Source: Verrucomicrobiota bacterium (GTDB lineage Bacteria; Verrucomicrobiota; Verrucomicrobiia; Chthoniobacterales; Terrimicrobiaceae). From it: DNA of 64,000 nt. The position numbers and the translations under genes were made by a program. Of this stretch, positions 41,258 through 48,996 are shown piece by piece. The first letter of the stretch is position 1. Every line of letters starts with the position of its first letter. The notes under the pieces were generated by a model, which saw only the letters and a list, made by a program, of their open reading frames with translations, ran no database searches and was not told the DNA's origin. The DNA lies in NCBI GenBank assembly GCA_018970255.1, contig JAGWWS010000003.1:1-64000 (forward strand), read 5' to 3'.

Positions 41258-42634
41258 ATGGTTTTTGACGCCTTGAAATTCCTCTTCATCTGCCTGGAGG
41301 TCCTTTTGATCTTCAACCTGCTCATCGTCGTGCACGAACTCGGGCACTTCCTCGCGGCGCGCTGGCGCGGGCTGGTGGTTGAAAAGTTCGCCATTTGGTT
41401 CGGCAAGCCGATCTGGAGCAAAACGATCGGCGGCGTGGAATACCGTCTCGGCTCGATCCCCGCCGGCGGCTTCGTCGCCATCCCACAGCTGGCACCCATG
41501 GAGGCGGTGGAAGGCGAATCGCAGCACAAACGCGAGGAACTCCCGCCCGTAAAACCGCTCGACAAAATGATCGTCGCCGCGGCGGGACCGATCTTCAGCC
41601 TCGGGCTGGCATTCGCGATGGCTGTGATTGTTTGGTTCGTCGGCAAGCCGCAGAGCGAGTTCGACACGACCGTGGTCGGCTTCGTCCGCGAGGGCGGACC
41701 CGCTGCGGAGGCAGGATTGAGACCGGGCGACAAAATCCTCGCGGTGGACGGGCAGCCGGTGAAGCACTTCCTCAGCGGCACCGATAGCGTCAAATGGCGC
41801 GTGGTCCGCAGCGAGGGCGAGAAAATCCCGTTCACCGTCCTGCGCGAGGGGCAGGAAATCAGGATTGAATCCGGCTGGACGAAACCCGAGACCTCGAGTT
41901 GGCGGCGCCCGGCGTTGCGCGAAGTCCAGATCGGTCCGCGGATTTCCCCCGGGGTGGGATTCGTCGTCCGCGGCAGCCTCGCCGACAAATCCGGTCTCCG
42001 CGCAGGCGACCTCGTCACCGAGGTCAATGGCGAACCGATTTTCAACCTCAGCGACATGGGTCCGATCATCGACGCCAACCGCGGGAAGGAAGTCGTCTTC
42101 GGCATCGAGCGCGGGGCGGAAAGCTTGAAAGTTCCGGTAGCCCTGCCACCTGCAACCGCCGAGGGCGGACCAGTGGACTTCGGAATCGAGTGGGGGCGCA
42201 CCAAGCTCGTTCACCCCGATCCGTTCACCCAAGTGAAGGATGCCGCGCTGTCGATTTTCCGCATGGTAGACGCGCTGTTCTCGCCGCAATCCGATGTGAA
42301 AGCCGCCCACTTCAGCGGACCCGTGGGCATCATGCGGCTCTACTACCAGATTTTCGAATCGCCGGACGGCTGGAGAATCGCCCTTGCCTTCAGCGTGCTC
42401 ATCAATGTGAACCTCGCCTTGTTGAACCTGCTTCCATTCCCGGTCCTCGACGGCGGTCACATCACGCTGGCGGTAATAGAGGCGATCCGCCGTAAGCCGA
42501 TCAATGTGCGTTTGCTCGAGGCGGTTCAGACCGCATGCGCGCTGCTCCTGATCGGGTTCATGCTTTACCTCACCTTCTACGATGTCGGCGACATCGTGGC
42601 GCCGAACCCGCCCGCCGCCGAAAAGGCGAAGTAG
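41258..42634 (+). CDS. rseP: RseP/site-2 intramembrane zinc metalloprotease
   Basis: Membrane protease that cuts transmembrane anchors such as anti-sigma factors or signal peptides. The 458-residue protein shows the zinc motif HELGH in the first helix (FNLLIVVHELGHFLAARW), two PDZ domains (GGPAAEAGLRPGDKILAVDG and SLADKSGLRAGDLVTEVNG), and the C-terminal LLNLLPFPVLDGGH that supplies the third zinc ligand. A GTG at 41246 is an alternative start four codons upstream. It sits between dxr and ispG, two enzymes of isoprenoid synthesis, an order also seen in other bacteria where rseP neighbours dxr. No sigma/anti-sigma pair is nearby. Confidence 0.95.
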   Translation: MVFDALKFLFICLEVLLIFNLLIVVHELGHFLAARWRGLVVEKFAIWFGKPIWSKTIGGVEYRLGSIPAGGFVAIPQLAPMEAVEGESQHKREELPPVKPLDKMIVAAAGPIFSLGLAFAMAVIVWFVGKPQSEFDTTVVGFVREGGPAAEAGLRPGDKILAVDGQPVKHFLSGTDSVKWRVVRSEGEKIPFTVLREGQEIRIESGWTKPETSSWRRPALREVQIGPRISPGVGFVVRGSLADKSGLRAGDLVTEVNGEPIFNLSDMGPIIDANRGKEVVFGIERGAESLKVPVALPPATAEGGPVDFGIEWGRTKLVHPDPFTQVKDAALSIFRMVDALFSPQSDVKAAHFSGPVGIMRLYYQIFESPDGWRIALAFSVLINVNLALLNLLPFPVLDGGHITLAVIEAIRRKPINVRLLEAVQTACALLLIGFMLYLTFYDVGDIVAPNPPAAEKAK

Positions 42635-42636
42635 GG

Positions 42637-44388
42637 ATGCCGCGCTTCCGCAGCCATCCCTCGCGCCGGAAGAGCCGCGCCGTTGCGATCGGCGGGACAG
42701 CCGTGGGCGGCGAAAATCCGCTCCGCATCCAATCGATGCTGACGAGCGACACGATGGACACCGCCGCCTGCGTGGCGGAGACGCGGGGGCTTGTGGAAGC
42801 CGGCTGCGAGGTGGTCCGCATCACCGCGCCGACCGTAAAGGATGCCCGCAACCTCGAAGCGATCCGCGGTTCGCTGCGCTCGGGCGGCATCGATGTCCCG
42901 CTCGTGGCGGATATCCATTTCAAGCCCGAGGCGGCGATGGAGGCGGCGAAGTGGGTTGAGAAAGTGAGGATCAACCCGGGGAATTTCGCCGATTCAAAAA
43001 AATTCAATGTCCGCGAATACACGGATGCGGAATACGCGGCGGAAATCGAACGCATCCGTGAAAAATTCACGCCGCTCGTGCTGCTCTGCAAGGAGCGCGG
43101 GATCGCAATGCGGATCGGCACGAACCATGGCAGCCTGAGCGACCGCATCATGAACCGCTTCGGCGACACGCCGCTCGGAATGGTCGAGAGCGCGCTCGAG
43201 TTTGCGCGGATCGCGCGGTCGCTCGATTACCATGACTTGGTTTTTTCGATGAAGGCATCGAACCCGAAGGTGATGGTGCAAGCCTACCGCCTGCTCGTGG
43301 CACGGCTCGAGGAACTCGAGGGAACCGATGGCACGGGGTGGAACTATCCAATCCACCTTGGCGTGACCGAAGCCGGCGACGGCGAGGACGGGCGCATCAA
43401 GAGCGCGATCGGAATCGGCAGCCTGCTTGCGGATGGAATTGGCGACACGATCCGCGTTTCTCTCACCGAGGATTCCGAGCACGAAATTCCCGTGGCGCGA
43501 GCCATCGCCCGAATCGCAGTCCCCGGCGGATGGACGGAGGGGCTGGATGAGTTTCCGCTCGACCCTTTCAGCTACTCGCGTCGGGCATCCGAAAAGATTT
43601 TGCGCGATGGAATCGCGCTCGGCGGCGGCGAACTCGTCCGCGTGGTGGTGCGCCGCGAGGTCTGGGACAAACTCGCCCACAAGATTGACGCGCTCGGCGA
43701 CTACAAACCGGAGTTGGTTTACGGGGATATCGGCGTCGTGGAAATCGATCCGCGGGATTGCGATGCCATCTCGCGCGCAAATTCCTCCACCGAACCGCTG
43801 CTTGTCGCCATTCCCGACGGGTGCGACTTGCCGGTGATTGCCGCCCACCGCCTTCTTGCAGCCAAGCTCGATGCGCGGCATCCGATTTTGCTCAAAGACA
43901 CCTTTGGTGCGCAGGGCGGGGATTTTTTGGAGAACCTAGTGCGCGCCTCGGTCCACATCGGCTCGCTGCTCTGCGACGGGATCGGCGATGCCGTCATGGT
44001 GCAAGGCGAACCGGCGCCGGGGCAATCGCTCCGCATCGCCTACAACATCCTGCAAGCCTCCGGGGTGAGGATTTTCAAGACCGACTATGTCGCCTGCCCG
44101 AGTTGCGGTCGGACCCTTTTCAACCTGCAGGAGACCACCGCGCGCATCAAAGCGGCGACCTCCCACCTCAAGGGCGTGAAGATTGCAATCATGGGTTGCA
44201 TCGTTAACGGACCGGGTGAAATGGCGGACGCCGACTTCGGCTATGTGGGCGGTGCGCCTGGAAAGGTGAACCTCTATGTCGGCAAGACACCGGTGAAATT
44301 CAACATCCCGCAAGCCGAAGCCGTCGACCGCCTCGTCGACCTCATCCGCGAACACGGGCGCTGGATCGAACCGGCTAAAAAACTTTAG
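42637..44388 (+). CDS. ispG: 4-hydroxy-3-methylbut-2-enyl diphosphate synthase, long three-domain form
   Basis: [4Fe-4S] enzyme of the MEP pathway that reduces ME-cPP to HMBPP. With 583 residues it is the long form, which has an inserted domain between the TIM barrel (IGGENPLRIQSMLTSDTMD, VADIHFKPEAAMEAAKWVEK) and the cluster domain. The cluster ligands are in ACPSCGRTLF and MGCIVNGPGE. E. coli IspG has about 370 residues; the insert (residues about 290-470) includes YGDIGVVEIDPRDCD. The start follows the rseP stop after two bases. It closes the dxr-rseP-ispG operon. The long form is a useful phylogenetic marker. Confidence 0.95.
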   Translation: MPRFRSHPSRRKSRAVAIGGTAVGGENPLRIQSMLTSDTMDTAACVAETRGLVEAGCEVVRITAPTVKDARNLEAIRGSLRSGGIDVPLVADIHFKPEAAMEAAKWVEKVRINPGNFADSKKFNVREYTDAEYAAEIERIREKFTPLVLLCKERGIAMRIGTNHGSLSDRIMNRFGDTPLGMVESALEFARIARSLDYHDLVFSMKASNPKVMVQAYRLLVARLEELEGTDGTGWNYPIHLGVTEAGDGEDGRIKSAIGIGSLLADGIGDTIRVSLTEDSEHEIPVARAIARIAVPGGWTEGLDEFPLDPFSYSRRASEKILRDGIALGGGELVRVVVRREVWDKLAHKIDALGDYKPELVYGDIGVVEIDPRDCDAISRANSSTEPLLVAIPDGCDLPVIAAHRLLAAKLDARHPILLKDTFGAQGGDFLENLVRASVHIGSLLCDGIGDAVMVQGEPAPGQSLRIAYNILQASGVRIFKTDYVACPSCGRTLFNLQETTARIKAATSHLKGVKIAIMGCIVNGPGEMADADFGYVGGAPGKVNLYVGKTPVKFNIPQAEAVDRLVDLIREHGRWIEPAKKL

Positions 44389-44433
44389 GATTCGCGTTTC
44401 CTTTCCATCGGAACGCTTGGTCGGCGCTTTGCG

Positions 44434-44510
44434 AGGAGGGCGCCGCTTGTCGGCGCCGGAATTGTCGTAGTTGCGCAAGCCGCTCCGGTCCTGACAAGCA
44501 GGACCCTCCT
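44434..44510. repeat. 77-bp palindromic intergenic element, copy B
   Basis: Same length and layout as the copy at 28922-28998: arms 44434-44459 and 44485-44510, centre 25 bases. The left arm is identical to that of copy A over 26 bases; the right arm differs at four positions. Two pairs of these differences are compensatory, so its inner hairpin remains paired: GGTCC-TGACAAGCA-GGACC here versus GGCGC-TGACAAGCA-GCGCC in copy A. It lies between ispG and the efflux genes, 45 bases after the ispG stop. Confidence 0.85.
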
Positions 44511-44598
44511 GGGTGTTCCATTTGGCGAGCGAACCGGTGAGCAAGGATGGGACTTTCACCTTATTTTCCGGAAACCGTTGCCGGAATAATCCAGGTTC

Positions 44599-45561
44599 GT
44601 GAATTGGTTCCTCGAGCGCGGCTTGGTTGCCGCTGCGGTGCTTTGCGGCTTGGCGGGGTGTGGGAAGGTCGATCCGTCGCTCATGCAGGGATACATCGAG
44701 GGGGAGTTTGTTTATGTCGCGGCGCCATTCGGGGCGCAGTTGGTGGAACTTCCGGTGGAACGCGGGCAGCAGGTTTTGCAGGGCGCGCCGCTTTTTTCGT
44801 TGGACGCCTCCGTGCAGCGGGCGGCAATGGACGAGGCAACGGCGCGGGTGGAACAGGCGAAGGCACAACTCGAGGATGCCCGGACCGGGCAGCGTCCGAG
44901 CGAGATCGAAGCGTTGGAGGCGGAATTGGGGCAGGCAAGGGCGGCGCTGGCGCTTTCCGAAATCGAATGGGAGAGGCAACGGAAACTCGCGGAATCGAAT
45001 GTCTCGTCGCGCGAGGAATTCGACATCGCGCTGGCGCAACGCGACGGGGACCGCCAGCGCGTGGCGGAGTTGGAGGCGAATTTGAAAACCGCCCGTCTCG
45101 GTTCGCGGACCGGGCAGGTGGAGGCGGCGGAGAAAAACCTGCGCGCACAGGAAGCGGCGTTGGCGACCGCGGAATGGAACCTTTCGCAGATGTCGCAATC
45201 GGCGCCGCAGGGCGCACTGGTGCACGACACGCCCTACCACCAGGGGGATTGGGTGCCGGCGGGGAACCCCGTGGTGGTCCTGCTCCCGCCGGGGAATGTG
45301 AAGGTTCGGGCTTTCGTGGCGCAAGGCGTGGTGGGGCGGCTTAAACTTGGCGGCGGGGCGGAGGTTTTCGTGGACGGCGTCTCGAAGCCGTTCCGCGCGG
45401 TGGTTTCGTTCATCTCGCCCCGGGCGGAGTTCACGCCGCCCGTGATTTTCAGCAGCCAGATGCGGGAGAAGTTTGTTTTTCTGGTCGAGCTTTCGGTAGA
45501 CCCCGAAACGGCGAAGGCTTTGCATCCGGGGCAACCGGTGGATGTGAGGCTGGAGTTTTAA
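44599..45561 (+). CDS. HlyD-family membrane fusion lipoprotein
   Basis: A 320-residue periplasmic adaptor of an ABC exporter. A lipobox (LCGLAGC, Cys21) anchors it to a membrane. The half-lipoyl motif region (EGEFVYVAAPFGAQLVELPV), a long coiled-coil hairpin (residues about 70-190, rich in Ala, Glu and Gln) and the barrel domain (GNPVVVLLPPGNVKVRAFV) are in the expected order, similar to E. coli YbhG/YhiI. The start is a GTG at 44599. The ATP-binding and permease genes follow with spacings of three bases and a one-base overlap, making one operon. Substrate unknown. Confidence 0.88.
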   Translation: MNWFLERGLVAAAVLCGLAGCGKVDPSLMQGYIEGEFVYVAAPFGAQLVELPVERGQQVLQGAPLFSLDASVQRAAMDEATARVEQAKAQLEDARTGQRPSEIEALEAELGQARAALALSEIEWERQRKLAESNVSSREEFDIALAQRDGDRQRVAELEANLKTARLGSRTGQVEAAEKNLRAQEAALATAEWNLSQMSQSAPQGALVHDTPYHQGDWVPAGNPVVVLLPPGNVKVRAFVAQGVVGRLKLGGGAEVFVDGVSKPFRAVVSFISPRAEFTPPVIFSSQMREKFVFLVELSVDPETAKALHPGQPVDVRLEF

Positions 45562-45564
45562 ACC

Positions 45565-46491
45565 ATGGAAGGTCCGCCGGTGATCGATGTGCAGGGGATG
45601 ACGAAGCGGTTCGGCGGGCGCACGGTGGTGAACCGGATCGCCATGCGTGTTTGCGAAGGGCAGGTGTATGGCTTTTTGGGACCCAACGGCAGCGGCAAGA
45701 CGACCTTTATTCGGATGCTTTGCGGTTTGCTGAGGGCGGATGGCGGAAGCGGGACCGTGCTCGGGCGCGATGTCATCCGCGAAAGCGCGGCGATCAAGCG
45801 GCAGGTCGGCTACATGACACAGCGGTTCAGTTTTTACGGCGACCTCACGATCGAGGAGAACCTCGACTTCGTTGCGAGGGTTTATGGGGTGCCGCAGCGA
45901 GTGGATGCGGTGCGGGCGAGCCTTGAACACCTGGGGCTGCACGACCGGCGCAGCCAGCTTGCCGGCGAGCTGTCCGGCGGCTGGAAACAACGCCTTGCGC
46001 TCGCCGCCTGCCTTCTCCACAAGCCGCGCCTGCTTTTGCTCGACGAACCCACGGCGGGCGTGGACCCGAAGGCGCGGCGGGACTTTTGGGATGAAATCCA
46101 CGAACTCGCCGCGCAGGGGCTCACCTTCCTCATTACGACGCACTACATGGACGAGGCGGAGCGCTGCGACCGGCTCGCCTACATTTCCTACGGGGACCTG
46201 CTGGTGGACGGGACGGTGGACGAGGTCATCGATACCGCGCGGCTGACGACCTGGTCGGTCGAGGGCGGGGATGCGCTGGGGCTGGCGCCACGGCTGCGCA
46301 GATGCGCCGGCGTAGGGCAGGTGGTGGCTTTCGGAAAATCGCTGCATGTGAGCGGTGCCGATGCCGGGGCACTGGAAGGTGCGATCGCTCCCTTCCGCAC
46401 GCCGGGATACGAGTGGAAGCGCGTCCGCTCCGGTTTGGAGGATGTTTTCATCCACCTCATGGAATCCTCCACCGACAACTTTTCGCGGTGA
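45565..46491 (+). CDS. ABC-2-type exporter ATP-binding protein
   Basis: A 308-residue ATPase of the drug/polymer export class (YbhF/CcmA-like). Walker A is GPNGSGKTT, the signature ELSGGWKQRLALAA, and Walker B LLLLDEPTAGVD; the H-loop is ITTHYMDEAERCD. The C-terminal 80 residues after the ATPase core (TWSVEGGDALGLAPRL ...) are typical of this class. Its partner is the permease that follows, whose ATG overlaps its stop codon (TGATG). Only one ATPase domain is present, in contrast to the double ATPase of RbbA/YbhF. Confidence 0.92.
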   Translation: MEGPPVIDVQGMTKRFGGRTVVNRIAMRVCEGQVYGFLGPNGSGKTTFIRMLCGLLRADGGSGTVLGRDVIRESAAIKRQVGYMTQRFSFYGDLTIEENLDFVARVYGVPQRVDAVRASLEHLGLHDRRSQLAGELSGGWKQRLALAACLLHKPRLLLLDEPTAGVDPKARRDFWDEIHELAAQGLTFLITTHYMDEAERCDRLAYISYGDLLVDGTVDEVIDTARLTTWSVEGGDALGLAPRLRRCAGVGQVVAFGKSLHVSGADAGALEGAIAPFRTPGYEWKRVRSGLEDVFIHLMESSTDNFSR

Positions 46492-47630
46492 TGGGTGGCG
46501 GCATTTTTTCATTCCGCCGCCTGTGGGCGATGATCGTGAAGGAATTCATCCAGATGGCGCGCGACCGCATGACCTTCGCGATGATCCTTGGAATCCCGGT
46601 GATGCAGTTGCTGGTTTTCGGTTTCGTCATCAACACCGATCCCCGGCACATGGCGACGGCGGTGTTGCTGGCGGACTCGGGTCCGCACGGGCGCACGCTC
46701 CTCGAGGGGCTGAAGAACAGCACCTACTTCGATTTCGTGAAACAAGTCGCCGACGAGGCGGAGGGCAGGATGCTGCTCACGCGCGGGCGGGTGCAATTCC
46801 TGGTGCAGATTCCCGAAAACTTTTCCCGCGACCTTTTGCGCGGCGACCGCCCGGCGGTTCTGTTGGAAGCCGATGCGAGCGACCCGACCGCCACAAGCGG
46901 CGGGATTTCCGCACTGGGCGGCATCCTGAACACGGCGCTGCTCGCCGACTTCAAGGGTCCACTTGCCAGGCTCGCGCAGGACCCGCCGCCAATCGAGATG
47001 CGGGTGCATGCGCTCTACAACCCCGAGGCGATCACGCAATACAACATCGTGCCGGGATTGATGGGCGTGGTGTTGATGATGACGCTGGTGCTCGTCACGG
47101 GCTTGGCGATCACGCGGGAAACCGAGCGCGGGACGATGGAAAACCTCCTCTCGATGCCGCTTCGACCGATCGAGGTGATGGTCGGGAAAATCACGCCCTA
47201 CATTTTCGTGGGCTACATCCAGATCGGGATCATCCTCCTCGCGGCGCGGTTTGTTTTCGATGTGCCGGTGCAAGGGAACCTGTTGCTGCTCCTGGCGGCA
47301 TCGCTCTTCTACATCGCGGCGAACCTGGCGATGGGAATCACCTTTTCCACAATCGCAAAAAACCAACTGCAGGCGATGCAGATGTCCGCCTTCGTGTTCC
47401 TGCCGTCGATCCTGCTCTCGGGCTACCTCTTTCCGTTCCGCGGGATGCCCGGCTGGGCGCAGGCGGTGGGCGAGGTTTTGCCCATCACGCATTTCATCCG
47501 GATCGCGCGCGGCGTGATGCTGAAGGGCATCGGCTTCGGGGACCTCGGGTTCGAATTGTGGCCGATCGCGCTGTTTGCGGTCGTGGTCCTTTTTATCGGC
47601 GTGGCGCGCTACCGGCAGACGCTGGATTGA
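46491..47630 (+). CDS. ABC-2-type exporter permease
   Basis: A 379-residue membrane protein of the YbhS/YhhJ type. A first helix near the N-terminus (MILGIPVMQLLVFGFVI) is followed by a large extracytoplasmic domain (residues about 50-180) and then five helices, including IVPGLMGVVLMMTLVLVTGLA, LSMPLRPIEVMVGKITPY and a late segment SAFVFLPSILLSGYLFPF. It contains the family pattern ITRETERGTMENLLSMP. In E. coli this kind of pump uses two permeases; here only one gene is present, so it probably works as a homodimer. It converges with ugd; 41 bases separate them. Confidence 0.9.
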   Translation: MGGGIFSFRRLWAMIVKEFIQMARDRMTFAMILGIPVMQLLVFGFVINTDPRHMATAVLLADSGPHGRTLLEGLKNSTYFDFVKQVADEAEGRMLLTRGRVQFLVQIPENFSRDLLRGDRPAVLLEADASDPTATSGGISALGGILNTALLADFKGPLARLAQDPPPIEMRVHALYNPEAITQYNIVPGLMGVVLMMTLVLVTGLAITRETERGTMENLLSMPLRPIEVMVGKITPYIFVGYIQIGIILLAARFVFDVPVQGNLLLLLAASLFYIAANLAMGITFSTIAKNQLQAMQMSAFVFLPSILLSGYLFPFRGMPGWAQAVGEVLPITHFIRIARGVMLKGIGFGDLGFELWPIALFAVVVLFIGVARYRQTLD

Positions 47631-47671
47631 AAGCAGCTTCCACGGCGAATCCGGGGACCGCGCCCCACCGG

Positions 47672-48976
47672 TTAGCTGCGGCCGATGCTGGTGTAGGTGA
47701 AGCCGGCTTCGCGGGCGGTTTTCGGGTCGAGGAGGTTGCGGCCGTCGAAGAGGAGCGGGGTGTGCATGGCTTTGCGCAACTCGGCGAGGTCCACGGCGGC
47801 GAATTCCTTCCACTCGGTGGCGATGACCAGGGCTTCGGCACCCTGGGCGGCTTCGAGCGGGGATTTGGCGATTTTTGCGCCCCCGATGAGTTTGAACTCG
47901 ACGGCTTTTTCCGCGCCCTTCGGGTCGTAGGCGGTGACTTCGGCGCCTTCGTTGAGGAGGTCGTTGACGAGGTCGATGGCGACGGAGGAGCGGACATCGT
48001 CGGTGTCGGGCTTGAAGGCGAGGCCCCAGACGGCGATTTTTTTGTCCTTCAGCACCCAGAGGGCTTCGCGGATTTTCGCGAGGAAGCGGTCGCGCTGGCC
48101 GCGGTTGATTTTTTCAACCTCCTTGAGGAGCGTGAAGGGGACGCCGAGGTCTTCGCTGATGGCGATGAAGGCGGCGATGTCCTTCGGGAAGCAGGAGCCG
48201 CCGTAGCCGATGCCGGCGTTGAGGAAGTTGCGGCCGATGCGCTTGTCGGAGCCGATGCCGTCGGCGACCTTCTCGACATCGGCGCCGCTGGCTTCGCAAA
48301 TGCGGGCAACGGCGTTGATGTAGGAGATTTTCAGTGCGAGGAAGGAATTCGCGGCGTGCTTGATGAGTTCGGCGGAATTGATGTCCGTGACGAGGACGGG
48401 CGCCATGAAGGGTTCGTAGATTTTTTGCATCATGGCGATGGCGCGCTCGCTGTTGCCGCCGATGACGATGCGGTCGGGCTTCATGAGGTCCGGGACGGCG
48501 CAGCCCTCGCGCAGGAACTCGGGGTTGCTGACGACATCGAACTCGGCACCGGTCTTGTTGTAGCGGCGGATGGTGTCGGCGACCTTCTCGCCGGTTTTCA
48601 CTGGGACGGTGCTCTTGTCGACGATGACGCGGTATTGACCCTGTTTCAGGACGGCGGCGATTTCGCGAGCGACCTTCTCGATGTAGGAGAGGTCGACGCT
48701 GCCATCCGGCTGCGGCGGCGTGGGGACTGCGATGAACACGACATCGGAGCCGTCGACACCCTCCTCGGTGCTGGTGGTGAAGTGGAGGCGCTTCGCGGCG
48801 ACATTCCGGTGGATGAGGTCCTCTAGGCCGGGCTCGTAGATGGGGATTTGCCCCTTGAGGAGCTGCTGGACTTTCTTTTCGTTGTTGTCGACGCAGATGA
48901 CATTGTGGCCGACCTCGGCGAAGCAGGCGCCGGAGACGAGGCCGACATAGCCGGATCCGATAATGCAGAGTTTCAT
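47672..48976 (-). CDS. ugd: UDP-glucose 6-dehydrogenase
   Basis: Oxidises UDP-glucose twice to UDP-glucuronate, a precursor of acidic surface polysaccharides. The 434-residue protein begins with the NAD-binding motif IIGSGYVGLVSGACFAEVGH. FIAVPTPPQPDGSVDLSYI, NPEFLREGCAVPDLMKPDR and the catalytic Cys in GIGYGGSCFPKDIAAF are all present, as is the C-terminal domain (VWGLAFKPDTDDVRSS). I chose the ATG at 48976, which gives the standard N-terminus. It follows lptD after 20 bases and could share its transcript. Confidence 0.96.
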   Translation of the reverse strand: MKLCIIGSGYVGLVSGACFAEVGHNVICVDNNEKKVQQLLKGQIPIYEPGLEDLIHRNVAAKRLHFTTSTEEGVDGSDVVFIAVPTPPQPDGSVDLSYIEKVAREIAAVLKQGQYRVIVDKSTVPVKTGEKVADTIRRYNKTGAEFDVVSNPEFLREGCAVPDLMKPDRIVIGGNSERAIAMMQKIYEPFMAPVLVTDINSAELIKHAANSFLALKISYINAVARICEASGADVEKVADGIGSDKRIGRNFLNAGIGYGGSCFPKDIAAFIAISEDLGVPFTLLKEVEKINRGQRDRFLAKIREALWVLKDKKIAVWGLAFKPDTDDVRSSVAIDLVNDLLNEGAEVTAYDPKGAEKAVEFKLIGGAKIAKSPLEAAQGAEALVIATEWKEFAAVDLAELRKAMHTPLLFDGRNLLDPKTAREAGFTYTSIGRS

Positions 48977-48996
48977 GTGTTTTTTTGGAGAGTGGC

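Noticed and set aside
43936-46512. 858-codon minus-strand open frame opposite ispG's end and the efflux genes
   Set aside because: Spans two operons and a palindromic repeat and shows no domain; the plus-strand genes have complete catalytic motifs.
46355-48826. 823-codon plus-strand open frame over the permease and ugd
   Set aside because: Its first half is a shifted frame of the permease and its second half is antisense to ugd; composition is Gly/Asp/Ala/Val-rich without motifs.
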